A DNA stretch of 64,000 nucleotides. Source: Bacteriovoracaceae bacterium (lineage in GTDB: Bacteria; Bdellovibrionota; Bacteriovoracia; Bacteriovoracales; Bacteriovoracaceae). The stretch covers positions 169,324 through 233,323 of the forward strand of contig JAHDBN010000001.1 of the NCBI GenBank assembly GCA_020630335.1, in the 5' to 3' direction. The notes below the pieces were generated by a model. That model was not told the origin of the DNA and ran no database searches. It saw nothing but the letters and a program-made list of their open reading frames with translations. Below, piece by piece: positions 45,228-53,855 of the stretch (positions are counted from its first letter, which is position 1; the number at the start of each line of letters is the position of its first letter). The position numbers were made by a program, and so were the translations under genes.

Positions 45228-47154
45228 ATTGAGGTTTTCTTAGGATAATCTTTATTGTTTTATCTTTAGGAACAATACTAAATGCTTTAGGGTTTTGTTT
45301 ATCTACAATCCCGTATCCATTAAGCTTAACTTTAAAATTAGTTTTCTCAGCCAGACTTAGAACAGATTTTCTATCAAGTCCTAAAAAGTTAGGAACTTTA
45401 TTCTTTTTTATTCTTCTAATAGAAGAAGATATAAAAGAAATTTCATCTTCTTCTTTTAAATCATCTAAATTTGCCAATGTTTCTTTTATATTATCAAACT
45501 CTTTATTCTTGAGAAGAAGAGATTCTGAAATTTTTCTAAAAGTAGGGGCCGCAACCTCACTACCATAATGTCCATTTTCTTTAGGATTATCTATATAAAC
45601 AAAAACAACAAATGGCTTTTTCACATTTAAAGGATAACCAACAAAACTTGAAACAAACTCTTCTGTACTATACCCACCTTCTTCTTTATTTAATTTTTGA
45701 GCTGTTCCTGTTTTACCTGCTATATTAAAACCATTAATCTTAGCACTTTTTCCAGTTCCCTCATTAACAGCTTTTAGCAACATTTTATTAACAGTATTCA
45801 CTGTTTCCTTATTCATAATAGGAATGCTTGCTGGATTGTTATCAGCTTTCAGAATAGTTGGCCTTACTTTATATCCACCATTGGCAAAAGGTGCGAAGAG
45901 ATTCATCACCTGCATACCAGAAACAGCAATCCCATGCCCAAAGCTAAGATTACTAAGTCTAATTTTTTTCATTCTTTTAGGTGTATCAAAAATTCCTCTA
46001 GACTCATAAGGAAGTTCTATATTAGTTTTATTCCCAAGCCCAAACTTCTTAAAGGTATCTACTATATTTTCAAAACCTACTTCAAAAGCAATTTTAGATG
46101 TCCCAATATTAGAACTCTCCGCAATAATATCAGTAACTGAAAGCCATTTAAAATTATGTCCATCACTTTCTTTAATAGTGTATTTACCAATATCCATTTT
46201 TCCATTTTCACAATAAAAAATTGAATCTGGTTCAATGATCTTACTGGTTAACCCTGCAACCACTGTTAAAGGTTTTAAAATAGAGCCTGGTTCAAAGGGA
46301 TCAGTTAAAAAAGATAATTTTCTATTCTTCGCATCACTCCTGCCTGGTTTATTTGGATCAAATGATGGATAGTTTGCCATAGCTAGTATTTCTCCAGTTC
46401 TCGCATCCATTACGGCTGCGCCTGAAACATCTGCTTTGTGTTTCTTATGAGCTTTTTTTAAAGCCGTTTCTAAAACATCTTGAACTTCTTTATCAATACT
46501 TAAAACAATATCTTTGGGTTCATGGCTTTGCGTAAGGTTTTCAAACTTTATAGCTCGACCCTTTGCATCTCTAACATAAGATATAGTTTTTTCTTTACCT
46601 TTCAGAGATTTATTAAATTTTCTCTCTATTCCGTTTCTGCCAATATTATCAACATCTACAAAACCAACAATCTGGCTAGCCAGATCATTATTCGGATAAA
46701 ACCTTCCAGTAAATGCTTCGGTATATACACCTTTTAATTTTTTTATTTCCTTAACTTGCTTTTCAGTTAAATCAATATTTCTTGTTACCCAAGTAAATTT
46801 CTCTCTATCTTTTATTGATTCATAGATAGAAAACTCTGATTTATTTTTTAAGACTTTTCCAATTAATTTAGAAGTTTCTTTTTTATCTTCAATTTCTTGA
46901 GGCATAACAAAAACATTGAATCGATTAACGTTAATTGCAAGAGGGTTTTCATGTCTATCTAATATTTGACCTCTATTGGGATAAACTTTTGTTTTTCTAA
47001 TAAACTGTTTCTCAGAGTATTTAATTAACTCATCTTTTTTGATAAATTGTAAAAATCCTACTCTTAACAAAACCCCAAGAAAACCTATACATATGAAAAA
47101 AAAGACTAGATAAGTCTTTATCTTCAAATCTTCATTTTTTTCAAATTCTTTCAT
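45220..47154 (-). CDS. ftsI: Septal transpeptidase FtsI (PBP3) with PASTA domain
   Basis: FtsI cross-links septal peptidoglycan. The 644-residue class B PBP has one N-terminal span, the dimerisation domain (VYPNRGQILDRHENPLA), the active-site SxxK at Ser291-Lys294 (EPGSILKPL), SSN in AESSNIGTSKIA, KTG in IAGKTGTAQKL, and a C-terminal PASTA domain (about 585-643; KVPNFLGLDRKSVLSLA). The PASTA domain is not usual in enterobacterial FtsI but occurs in PBP2x and SpoVD-like proteins. It overlaps ftsL by four bases. Confidence 0.96.
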   Translation of the reverse strand: MKEFEKNEDLKIKTYLVFFFICIGFLGVLLRVGFLQFIKKDELIKYSEKQFIRKTKVYPNRGQILDRHENPLAINVNRFNVFVMPQEIEDKKETSKLIGKVLKNKSEFSIYESIKDREKFTWVTRNIDLTEKQVKEIKKLKGVYTEAFTGRFYPNNDLASQIVGFVDVDNIGRNGIERKFNKSLKGKEKTISYVRDAKGRAIKFENLTQSHEPKDIVLSIDKEVQDVLETALKKAHKKHKADVSGAAVMDARTGEILAMANYPSFDPNKPGRSDAKNRKLSFLTDPFEPGSILKPLTVVAGLTSKIIEPDSIFYCENGKMDIGKYTIKESDGHNFKWLSVTDIIAESSNIGTSKIAFEVGFENIVDTFKKFGLGNKTNIELPYESRGIFDTPKRMKKIRLSNLSFGHGIAVSGMQVMNLFAPFANGGYKVRPTILKADNNPASIPIMNKETVNTVNKMLLKAVNEGTGKSAKINGFNIAGKTGTAQKLNKEEGGYSTEEFVSSFVGYPLNVKKPFVVFVYIDNPKENGHYGSEVAAPTFRKISESLLLKNKEFDNIKETLANLDDLKEEDEISFISSSIRRIKKNKVPNFLGLDRKSVLSLAEKTNFKVKLNGYGIVDKQNPKAFSIVPKDKTIKIILRKPQYD

Positions 47155-47414
47155 TTTAAAATAATTATTTGCTTTCTACTTGGCTCACTTAATTTATTTT
47201 TCTTAGCATATGATTTTAGTTTCTTTGGTGAAAGAAATCTTGCTCTATCTGCTTTTAACTCTTTATTTTCAAGATTCAATCTATTGATTTTATTATTTAG
47301 ATTGCTGATTTTATAATCCAATTCCACACATTGCATTCTTGTATAAACAAAAGAAAAGCAAACACCTGCAATCAAAACAATTAAAAATAAATATGACTTT
47401 GAATTTCTTCTCAC
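47151..47414 (-). CDS. ftsL: Cell division protein FtsL
   Basis: This 87-residue protein has a short basic N-terminus, one membrane span (about 8-26) and a coiled coil (about 33-60; NNKINRLNLENKELKADRARF), the FtsL design. FtsL binds FtsB and FtsQ and activates FtsW/FtsI. It lies between rsmH and ftsI, the conserved position, and overlaps ftsI by four bases. Sequence identity within the family is always low, so the call rests on topology and position. Confidence 0.85.
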   Translation of the reverse strand: MRRNSKSYLFLIVLIAGVCFSFVYTRMQCVELDYKISNLNNKINRLNLENKELKADRARFLSPKKLKSYAKKNKLSEPSRKQIIILK

Positions 47415-47421
47415 ATAAAAA

Positions 47422-48318
47422 TTATAGCACTATTTTCTCAATCACTCTAAGCTTTGCACTTCTTGATCGAGGATTTAATCTAACTTCTTCTTCAGCTGCT
47501 ATAATTGGTCTTTTCGTTAAAATCTTTAAATTATCCTGATCATTCTTGTAAGCTTCTTTGAATTTATGTTTAACAATTCGATCCTCTAAAGAATGAAAAG
47601 ATATTAAACCTAATCTTCCACCAGGTTTTAGGCAATTAATCATTAATGGAATAGAATTCTCAAGTACTTCAAGTTCTTTATTTACATAAATTCTTAATGC
47701 TTGAAAAACCCTTGTTGCGGGATGAGTTTTTCCATGTCTTAAATGTTTTGGGTATGAAACAAAACAGATTTCTTCTAGTTCTTTTGTCCTAGTTAATGTT
47801 TTATTTTTTCTAAATTCTATAATCTTTGCTGCAATCTTTCTTGATAACCTTTCTTCTCCGTAAATATAAAAAATATCTGCTAAATCCTCTTCAGAATAAT
47901 TATTAAGAATATCTTTAGCCGTCTCACCTTTAGTTGTATTCATTCTCATATCTAGCTCAGCATCAAATCTGAAAGAAAACCCACGCTCAGGAGAATCAAA
48001 GTGATGAGACGAAACTCCAAGGTCTGCCAGCATGCAATCAAATTTAAGATCTGTGTTTTTTAGAAAATCATAATAGTTCGTATGAATAATTTCAGCGAAC
48101 TCAGAAAATTTAGAATTTTTTATTTTTTCTTTCCCGTTATTAAAAGCTTCTATATCTTGATCTAAGCCAATAGCTTTAGATAATTTTTTACTTTTAAGAA
48201 AAGAAAAAAAATGACCTCCTCCACCAAAGGTCATATCAAGATAACTTAAATTTTCAGATGTAATAAGATATTCAAAGCATTCTTTATAAAGAACAGATAT
48301 ATGCTCCTTATAAGTCAT
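47422..48318 (-). CDS. rsmH: 16S rRNA m4C1402 methyltransferase RsmH (MraW)
   Basis: RsmH N4-methylates C1402 of 16S rRNA. The 298-residue protein begins YKEHISVLYKECFEYL and has LDMTFGGGGHFFSFL, LADLGVSSHHFDSPERGFSF, HPATRVFQALRIYVNKELE and SFHSLEDRIVKHKF, the full motif set. The usual first gene mraZ is not upstream; dksA is directly adjacent instead with no gap. Confidence 0.97.
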   Translation of the reverse strand: MTYKEHISVLYKECFEYLITSENLSYLDMTFGGGGHFFSFLKSKKLSKAIGLDQDIEAFNNGKEKIKNSKFSEFAEIIHTNYYDFLKNTDLKFDCMLADLGVSSHHFDSPERGFSFRFDAELDMRMNTTKGETAKDILNNYSEEDLADIFYIYGEERLSRKIAAKIIEFRKNKTLTRTKELEEICFVSYPKHLRHGKTHPATRVFQALRIYVNKELEVLENSIPLMINCLKPGGRLGLISFHSLEDRIVKHKFKEAYKNDQDNLKILTKRPIIAAEEEVRLNPRSRSAKLRVIEKIVL

Positions 48319-48741
48319 TTAGTTTCTAAGATCTGGAGCTTCTGAATAAGAATTTGATTTTTTCATGAACATAACATTTTCACTTTTTTCAGATTCTTCT
48401 TTGCAATTTATACAAAGTTCAGCAGTTGGTCTTGCATTAAGCCTAGCAAATTTTATTTCTTCTCCACAATCTTCGCATAAACCATATTCTTGATTTTTAA
48501 ATTTTTCTAACGCCGAATTTAATTTCTTAGAATAAAAAATTTCTCTATTTCTCATTCTTAATATTTGATTATTTGCATAATCAGCTGAAGCAGCATCTAT
48601 TTGATCACTTTGTTCTTCTTTAGATATGATCATTCCTTCTTTAGAAGAATTATGATTTTCTTTTATTTGAAGAATTGAATCTTCAATTTTCGCTCTTAAT
48701 ACTTTTAACTCTTTAATTTTTAAGTGATTAAATCTTTCCAT
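48319..48741 (-). CDS. dksA: DksA/TraR-family RNA polymerase secondary-channel factor
   Basis: DksA binds RNA polymerase and works with ppGpp to adjust rRNA and other promoters. The 140-residue protein has a long coiled coil (about 5-80) with the tip motif DQIDAA (Asp46, Asp49, Ala51; family DxxDxA), and a four-cysteine zinc finger with Cys89, Cys92, Cys110 and Cys113 (LNARPTAELCINC). All key features are present, so it should be active. It ends next to rsmH and starts 11 bases after mglA, at the head of the dcw cluster. Confidence 0.9.
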   Translation of the reverse strand: MERFNHLKIKELKVLRAKIEDSILQIKENHNSSKEGMIISKEEQSDQIDAASADYANNQILRMRNREIFYSKKLNSALEKFKNQEYGLCEDCGEEIKFARLNARPTAELCINCKEESEKSENVMFMKKSNSYSEAPDLRN

Positions 48742-48752
48742 TTTAAATCTCC

Positions 48753-49340
48753 TTATTCCAAGCCACTTTTTACGTTCATTAGGACTTTCTTAGTCACTAA
48801 CTTTAATGTTTCAAAAACTCCCACGCCCTCTGTCGCTATTGCTTCAAACTCAGGGAGGCTATACTTATTTAATTTCTCACTTAACTCTGCAACTGGAGCA
48901 ATGTTAGGTAAATCTCTTTTATTCCACTGAAGAACCAAGGGAACTTTATCAAAAACATATCCTTGTTCTTCAAGATTAGTTCTTAAGCCATTAATACTTT
49001 CTATATTGGCTTCCATTCTATTTACTTGCGAATCAGCAACAAAAACAATTCCATCAACACCTCTTAAGATAAGTTTTCTACTTGCTTCATAGATAACTTG
49101 TCCTGGAACTGTATAAAGATGAAACCTTGTTTTAAATCCTTGAACTTCTCCAATCTCGAGAGGCAAGAAATCAAAAAATAAAGTTCTCTCGTTATCAGTA
49201 TTTAATCTAACGAATTCACCCTTATCTGCTTTTGTCTTCATATAGACATGCTGGATATTCGTTGTTTTTCCACCAAGGCCAGGGCCATAGTAAACAATCT
49301 TGCAGTTAATTTCCTTCGTGTGATAATTCACAAAGGACAT
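48753..49340 (-). CDS. mglA: MglA-family Ras-like GTPase
   Basis: The 195-residue protein closely matches Mgl[21 protein letters not shown]-loop GPGLGGKT (19-26), [40 protein letters not shown] and WNKRDLP. MglA sets cell polarity and controls type IV pilus activity in Myxococcus, and in Bdellovibrio it affects prey entry. No mglB (its GTPase-activating partner) is adjacent. It is the first gene of the dcw-dksA group. The terminator at 49449-49482 separates it from the upstream gene, so it probably has its own promoter in 49341-49445. Confidence 0.95.
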   Translation of the reverse strand: MSFVNYHTKEINCKIVYYGPGLGGKTTNIQHVYMKTKADKGEFVRLNTDNERTLFFDFLPLEIGEVQGFKTRFHLYTVPGQVIYEASRKLILRGVDGIVFVADSQVNRMEANIESINGLRTNLEEQGYVFDKVPLVLQWNKRDLPNIAPVAELSEKLNKYSLPEFEAIATEGVGVFETLKLVTKKVLMNVKSGLE

Positions 49341-49448
49341 AAGCTCTCCTCTCCAACAAATCTAATTCGCTTTAGTCCCCTTTAGATATGGGTAAAGAGA
49401 GTAAATGTCGTGCTTAAAATTCTTACAATTCCTTGTGATAATAAATAG

Positions 49449-49482
49449 AAAACCCTTAGTTTTGTGAATAACTAAGGGTTTT
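49449..49482. terminator. Bidirectional-looking rho-independent terminator
   Basis: A perfect 13-base inverted repeat (AAAACCCTTAGTT and its complement) surrounds an eight-base loop, with a GC-containing CCCTTAG core. A T-run follows in both directions. It lies after the stop of the barrel-protein gene at 49514 and before mglA, both on the minus strand, so it should end the upstream transcript. Confidence 0.85.
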
Positions 49483-49513
49483 TAAATAGAATTAATATAA
49501 ATGTGAATAAACT

Positions 49514-50035
49514 TTAATAATGAGGCTTAGCAAAAGGTCTAATTATAAACCCAACATTGAATGCATGTGGAACCCAAGAGAAACCATTGTATCTTTCAAC
49601 ATCTAAAAAAAGCCTTACTTCTTCTAGATTTGTAATTTCATTATACTTAACTCCCTTAGAATATCTAAGTCTATAACCGTGATCCATAAATCTTCCCTCT
49701 GAACCACCTATCATGTTTACATAACCAACAGAAAAATTTCTAGTCATATTAAACATTATAGAACTTTTTAACTGAACATTGTATTTTAAAACTTCTGCAC
49801 TTCCCTGCTTTACTCCAAGCAAATACACGTCTTGATTTAAAGACATTATATTAGCAAACTTATTTGTATATAAATGAAGTTGATAACCTCCACCTACTCC
49901 AGCAAGCAAAGTCCCATCAACCACTCCCATACTTGCTCCGACTTTTATATCTAAGTTTATAGCATCTGATCTCTTACCAAAAACTTGTGAGAAACCAGTA
50001 ATTGATAATAGTGATAAAACTAAAAAAATCTTCAT
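49514..50035 (-). CDS. Predicted outer-membrane beta-barrel protein
   Basis: A 173-residue protein with a Sec signal (about 1-20) and alternating hydrophobic strands with Gly/Tyr-rich turns (VGASMGVVDGTLLAGVGGGY, FSVGYVNMIGG), consistent with an eight-strand barrel. It ends in Tyr, suitable for Bam recognition, though Phe is commoner. No family is recognised. A strong AAGGAAT Shine-Dalgarno precedes it and may be masked by a hairpin in the leader. A terminator follows. Confidence 0.65.
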   Translation of the reverse strand: MKIFLVLSLLSITGFSQVFGKRSDAINLDIKVGASMGVVDGTLLAGVGGGYQLHLYTNKFANIMSLNQDVYLLGVKQGSAEVLKYNVQLKSSIMFNMTRNFSVGYVNMIGGSEGRFMDHGYRLRYSKGVKYNEITNLEEVRLFLDVERYNGFSWVPHAFNVGFIIRPFAKPHY

Positions 50036-50039
50036 AATA

Positions 50040-50077
50040 TTCCTTTTTTCTATGATTTTTGATCTTATAGAAAGGAA
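50040..50077 (-). promoter_or_regulatory. Leader hairpin that could cover the Shine-Dalgarno
   Basis: In the minus-strand leader of the barrel gene, TTCCTTTCTAT (50067-50077) can pair with ATAGAAA plus GGAA (50040-50053), with three bulged A bases and a 13-base loop. The second arm contains the AAGGAA ribosome-binding site. The arms would form only if transcription starts upstream of 50077, which is not shown. Confidence 0.35.
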
Positions 50078-50138
50078 TTAGATGGATGTCATTAACACTT
50101 TGCGATAAGTGGATAAAACCCTGTATTTAATATAGGAA

Positions 50139-51104
50139 TTACTTCTTTATGGCCTTAAAAATTTTAGAATAATCTCGTCGATTTTTAATAGTAAAAAGAA
50201 GGCTCGGGTTGGATGCAGTTAATAGTAAGCACAATTGTGTCATACTTAGATTCGCACTACTTCTAAGATCAAACCATCTACACCCACAACCTATGGATGG
50301 AGTTAAGTTTTTAACTTGATGCCAAAAGCATGCCGGGTTAAATAAAATGTCTCCTTCATGTAATTCGAATTCATACATATCAACATACTCCATAGACGGG
50401 TATCTCTGATAATCAGGTTGAGCAGGATCAAAGTTTGAAATAAAATAAGGAGATCTATTAGCTGGTGGCCTTAATGCCAAATCATGCCTAGGTGAAACAA
50501 GATACCAATGTTTGGATCCATAAACTTGTATAAATAAGTTATGAGAAACTGCTGCATGCAAACTTGTCTTAGATCCTTTTGCACCCATAAAAATTTGATA
50601 ATTTAAATTCTCTTTTGCTCTTGGAGCAATAGAATTTAAATACCCCAAATCTAAATCATTCACTAACTCCGGATGCATGAATAAAAGATTATTAAACCTA
50701 GCATACTTGCTAGTATCTCCTTTCTTCATAGCATCAATGACTTCTTTTAAAGTAATATCTTCTACTTTTATGTCATTTACATTCTCATTAGTAACCATGA
50801 CAGGATCATCACCAAATCTTTTTTCTAAACTTTCAGGAGACCAGTTTTTTAAACAATCCCACTTTTTTGCTTTACCAGAAATAATAACAGGAAGGCCTTT
50901 TAAAAAATAATCTCTATAAAAATCCTCTCCGTTTAAATCATTTACACGAGGAACATCTAATATTTTCCCTTTAGGATTATTCTTATATTTTTGAATAATA
51001 TTTTCATATATTTGAGATTTTTCGTTTATATCTTTTAAGTGAACTTGCGCGAGCATTCTTTGAGAGAAATAATTTAAACGATCTATTTTAGAAGGATAAT
51101 TCAT
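50139..51104 (-). CDS. JmjC-like cupin protein with Ala replacing the iron-ligand Asp
   Basis: The 321-residue protein has the cupin-8/JmjC pattern of 2-oxoglutarate oxygenases: DFYRDYFLKGLPVIISGKA in the N-terminal part, then SLHAAVSHNLFIQVYGSKHW and ELHEGDILFNPACFWHQVKNL. Family members bind iron through HxD...H. Here His183 and His262 are present, but the Asp position is Ala185. Loss of this carboxylate is known in iron/2OG halogenases, and also in inactive relatives. The gene follows recR by 27 bases, so it may be the last gene of the dnaX-ybaB-recR unit. The substrate is unknown. Confidence 0.75.
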   Translation of the reverse strand: MNYPSKIDRLNYFSQRMLAQVHLKDINEKSQIYENIIQKYKNNPKGKILDVPRVNDLNGEDFYRDYFLKGLPVIISGKAKKWDCLKNWSPESLEKRFGDDPVMVTNENVNDIKVEDITLKEVIDAMKKGDTSKYARFNNLLFMHPELVNDLDLGYLNSIAPRAKENLNYQIFMGAKGSKTSLHAAVSHNLFIQVYGSKHWYLVSPRHDLALRPPANRSPYFISNFDPAQPDYQRYPSMEYVDMYEFELHEGDILFNPACFWHQVKNLTPSIGCGCRWFDLRSSANLSMTQLCLLLTASNPSLLFTIKNRRDYSKIFKAIKK

Positions 51105-51131
51105 AAAATTTATTTTAACATGAAATTTAGT

Positions 51132-51740
51132 CTATTGCATTTGAGTACGATTCATTAACGCAGTCGAAATAGTTTGAGAATCAAGAAACTCCAACGATCC
51201 ACCAATAGGCATTCCAAAACCTATTCTTTCTACCTGACAAATTTCACCAAGAATTTCTTTTAAATAAGAACAAGTTGCTTGTCCTTCAAGGCTAGGGTTA
51301 ATTGCTAAAATAACTCTTTGCACCTTTAACTCTTGAACTCTTTGCTTAAGTTTTTCAATACTTAAATCTTTAGGGCCTATATTTAAAAGAGGGTTAAGAA
51401 CTCCACCTAAAACATGATATAGCCCTTTATACTCTCCACTATTTTCTATTGCTAGAAAATCATTGAAATTTTCAACAACACATAATGCTTGAGAATTTTT
51501 TCTCTCTTCATTTTTACATACACCACATTGATTATTTCCTGAATCACAATACACACCACACTCATGACAACTTTCTAATTTTGTTAGATCTCCAATTGCA
51601 TGAGCAAATTCTATAATCTCCACAGGACTAAGCTTTAATAATTTTAAAATATTTCTCATCGCTGATCTTTCTCCAACCCCAGGGAGTATTTTAAATTTAT
51701 CTTTAGCATTTAGAATTTCTTGTGGAATATTACTTTGCAT
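51132..51740 (-). CDS. recR: Recombination protein RecR
   Basis: RecR works with RecO and RecF to load RecA at gaps. The 202-residue protein has a helix-hairpin-helix (FKILPGVGERSAMRNILKLL), a four-cysteine zinc motif (CHECGVYCDSGNNQCGVC) and a Toprim domain (ALCVVENFNDFLAIE, HVLGGVLNPLLNIGP). The length is typical. It overlaps ybaB by one base, the conserved dnaX-ybaB-recR arrangement. Confidence 0.96.
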   Translation of the reverse strand: MQSNIPQEILNAKDKFKILPGVGERSAMRNILKLLKLSPVEIIEFAHAIGDLTKLESCHECGVYCDSGNNQCGVCKNEERKNSQALCVVENFNDFLAIENSGEYKGLYHVLGGVLNPLLNIGPKDLSIEKLKQRVQELKVQRVILAINPSLEGQATCSYLKEILGEICQVERIGFGMPIGGSLEFLDSQTISTALMNRTQMQ

Positions 51741-52051
51741 TAAAATAATCCTGGAATATTCATACCACCTGTAACTTTACTCATAGCACTGTTAACCATT
51801 TCATTAGAATCATGAACAGCTTGATTAACAGCTGTTTTAACTAATTCTTCTAACATTTCAACATCATTAGGATCTACACATTCTTTATTAATAGTTATTT
51901 TCTGAATTTCTTGTTTCCCATTAACAACAACTTTGACCATTCCTCCACCTGAACTACCTTCAACTTCTCTTGTTTCAAGTTCTTTTTGAAGCGTTGTAAT
52001 TTTAGCTTGCATTTGTTGTGCCTGCTTCATTAATTGACCCATGTTTTTCAT
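51740..52051 (-). CDS. ybaB: YbaB/EbfC nucleoid-associated protein
   Basis: The 103-residue protein has the YbaB pattern: MGQLMKQAQQMQAKITTLQKEL at the N-terminus, VEGSSGGGMVKVVVNGKQEIQKITI in the middle and MSKVTGGMNIPG at the end. YbaB dimers bind DNA. The gene lies between dnaX and recR, its usual place. Confidence 0.94.
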   Translation of the reverse strand: MKNMGQLMKQAQQMQAKITTLQKELETREVEGSSGGGMVKVVVNGKQEIQKITINKECVDPNDVEMLEELVKTAVNQAVHDSNEMVNSAMSKVTGGMNIPGLF

Positions 52052-52060
52052 ATATAATCC

Positions 52061-53707
52061 TTATCTTTTAATTTTATAATCTTCTATTTTTTGATTAAAT
52101 AATTTTTCAGCTTCAAGAATAACCGAGTTTGATTTAAACTCGCTAATTTTTTCATTATCTGTTTTTTCTTGCCTACCCTCATCTATTTCCACTATTGCTA
52201 CAAATTTTTTCTCTGCTATTTCATCATCATTTAAAAGTTTAGTTTTAATTTTTGCTACCAAATCAGATCTATCGATAAAGTTTTGAAACTCTATTTCTAA
52301 GCTTTTCCTCACATCTTCTTCTTGAAAATATTCATATATTGCAATTGAATCTTCTTTAAACCCAATTACTAATTCTAAGTTATTTTCTTCAGTTTTTTTC
52401 AAACTAAATACATTCCCAAACTCAAGATTTGCGGCACTAGCAGGTCTTTTTGTTTTAAGAAAAGTAATAAAGTTTCTATAACTAAAACTTCCTTTTTTCT
52501 TAGGCGCCTCTTCTTTTTTCTTCTCAGGCTTTATCTCTTGCTTTTGAACTTCTTTTTGAATTACTTCTGATTTCTCAACTGATGCTAAAATCTTACTCTC
52601 TACTTTGATAGGCTTGTTAGTATCTTTACTTTTATCTAAAGAATTTTTTTCCAAAACTACCTCTTCTGCCAAATTATCACCTAAAGCAATTGACTGCATT
52701 TTAATTAAGATTATTTCATCTGGAGCAATTGAATCAATCATCCAAGAAAAATTTTTAGATAAATCTTTGTAAATAGAGATTAACTTCTTAGAAGCTTTAT
52801 TATCTTCCATTCCTTTTTGAATTTTTTCATAAATAACTTCTAGGATTTGAAGACAAAAAGATTTCAGATCAATATTTTCTGATAATATGTTTTTATAAAG
52901 ATTTGTTAATTTTCTTTCATCTCCAGATATCAAACAGTTCACTATACTTTCTACTTGAGTTTTATTCGCAAGGCCCATTGAGTAGAAGAGACTTTCCTCT
53001 GTTATAACACTACCATTTGAAAAACTTTTTAATTGCTCTAATAAGGTTAATGTATCTCGTATAGAACCATTTCCTGACTTTGCTATAGTATTGATCACTT
53101 CATCATTCTCAAAAGTAATATTCTCATCTTTTGAAATATTTTTAACTATTTCAACCAAGCTTCCTTGAGAAACAGATCTAAGATCTAATCTTAAGCATCT
53201 ACTAACAACTGTTTCTAAAAGTTTCTCTGGATTTGTTGTCGCAAAAATAAAAATCACATGCTTAGGTGGCTCTTCTAACGTTTTTAAAAGAGCGTTAAAA
53301 GCATTGTTTGATAACATATGCACTTCATCTATTACATATATTTTGTACTCACCTTCTGTTGGTAAATACTGACAAGATTCTATCATTGCCCTTATGTGCT
53401 CTACTCCATTATTAGAAGCACCATCAATTTCTTGATAATTAAGTGAAGTACTATTTTCTATTGATTCACATGAAGAACATTTAAGACAAGGTTCATAGTC
53501 ACTTGAAAGATTTTTACAATTCAAGGCCTTTGCATAGATTCTAGATAAAGTTGTTTTTCCAACCCCTCTTGTTCCAGCAAGCAAATATGCATGTGCTATG
53601 TTTTTAGTTCTAATAGAGTTAACTAGGCTTCTAGTTACGTGCTCTTGGCCGATAACTTCTTTGAATAATTTGGGTCTCCACTTGATAGCGAGAACTTGAT
53701 AACTCAT
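52061..53707 (-). CDS. dnaX: DNA polymerase III subunits gamma/tau DnaX
   Basis: DnaX is the clamp-loader ATPase. The 548-residue protein has Walker A AGTRGVGKTTLSRIYAKALNC, a zinc module with CLKCSSC, DEVHMLSNNAFNALLKTLEEPP and ATTNPEKLLETVVSRC. The C-terminal tau-like part (about 360-548) has a Lys/Glu-rich linker. It lies 24 bases after the SRP RNA, a common association. Runs of A in the linker are not in the phase of the E. coli frameshift signal. Confidence 0.96.
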   Translation of the reverse strand: MSYQVLAIKWRPKLFKEVIGQEHVTRSLVNSIRTKNIAHAYLLAGTRGVGKTTLSRIYAKALNCKNLSSDYEPCLKCSSCESIENSTSLNYQEIDGASNNGVEHIRAMIESCQYLPTEGEYKIYVIDEVHMLSNNAFNALLKTLEEPPKHVIFIFATTNPEKLLETVVSRCLRLDLRSVSQGSLVEIVKNISKDENITFENDEVINTIAKSGNGSIRDTLTLLEQLKSFSNGSVITEESLFYSMGLANKTQVESIVNCLISGDERKLTNLYKNILSENIDLKSFCLQILEVIYEKIQKGMEDNKASKKLISIYKDLSKNFSWMIDSIAPDEIILIKMQSIALGDNLAEEVVLEKNSLDKSKDTNKPIKVESKILASVEKSEVIQKEVQKQEIKPEKKKEEAPKKKGSFSYRNFITFLKTKRPASAANLEFGNVFSLKKTEENNLELVIGFKEDSIAIYEYFQEEDVRKSLEIEFQNFIDRSDLVAKIKTKLLNDDEIAEKKFVAIVEIDEGRQEKTDNEKISEFKSNSVILEAEKLFNQKIEDYKIKR

Positions 53708-53721
53708 ATGTAACTTTTTGA

Positions 53722-53731
53722 TAAAAAAAAT
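53722..53731 (-). terminator. T-run terminator of the SRP RNA
   Basis: Eight T bases on the minus strand follow the closing stem of the SRP RNA, so the RNA's own long helix would serve as the terminator hairpin. Some read-through into dnaX is possible because its start is only 14 bases further. Confidence 0.6.
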
Positions 53732-53831
53732 GGTGATTCTAACAGTTGATGCAAAGCGCTATTGCTACCGTTGCTTCGTTCCCGACCTGGCGGAGTTCGC
53801 ATTCACAACCCCCATCAGTGCTAAAATCACC
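53732..53831 (-). ncRNA. ffs: Signal recognition particle RNA, small bacterial type (4.5S)
   Basis: On the minus strand the 100-base RNA begins GGTGATTTTAGCA and its 3' end is TGTTAGAATCACC; these pair over about 13 positions. The conserved apical domain that binds Ffh is present: GCCAGGTCGGGAACGAAGCA, with the GGAA-type tetraloop region. A T-run follows directly as terminator. It is immediately upstream of dnaX, as in many bacteria. Confidence 0.93.
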
Positions 53832-53855
53832 AAGAAAATCATATCATAAATTCAT

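Noticed and set aside
52490..52520. Possible dnaX programmed frameshift in A-runs (A6-G sequences)
   Set aside because: The runs are in codon phase AAA-AAA-G, not A-AAA-AAG as in E. coli, and no downstream stem was evident.
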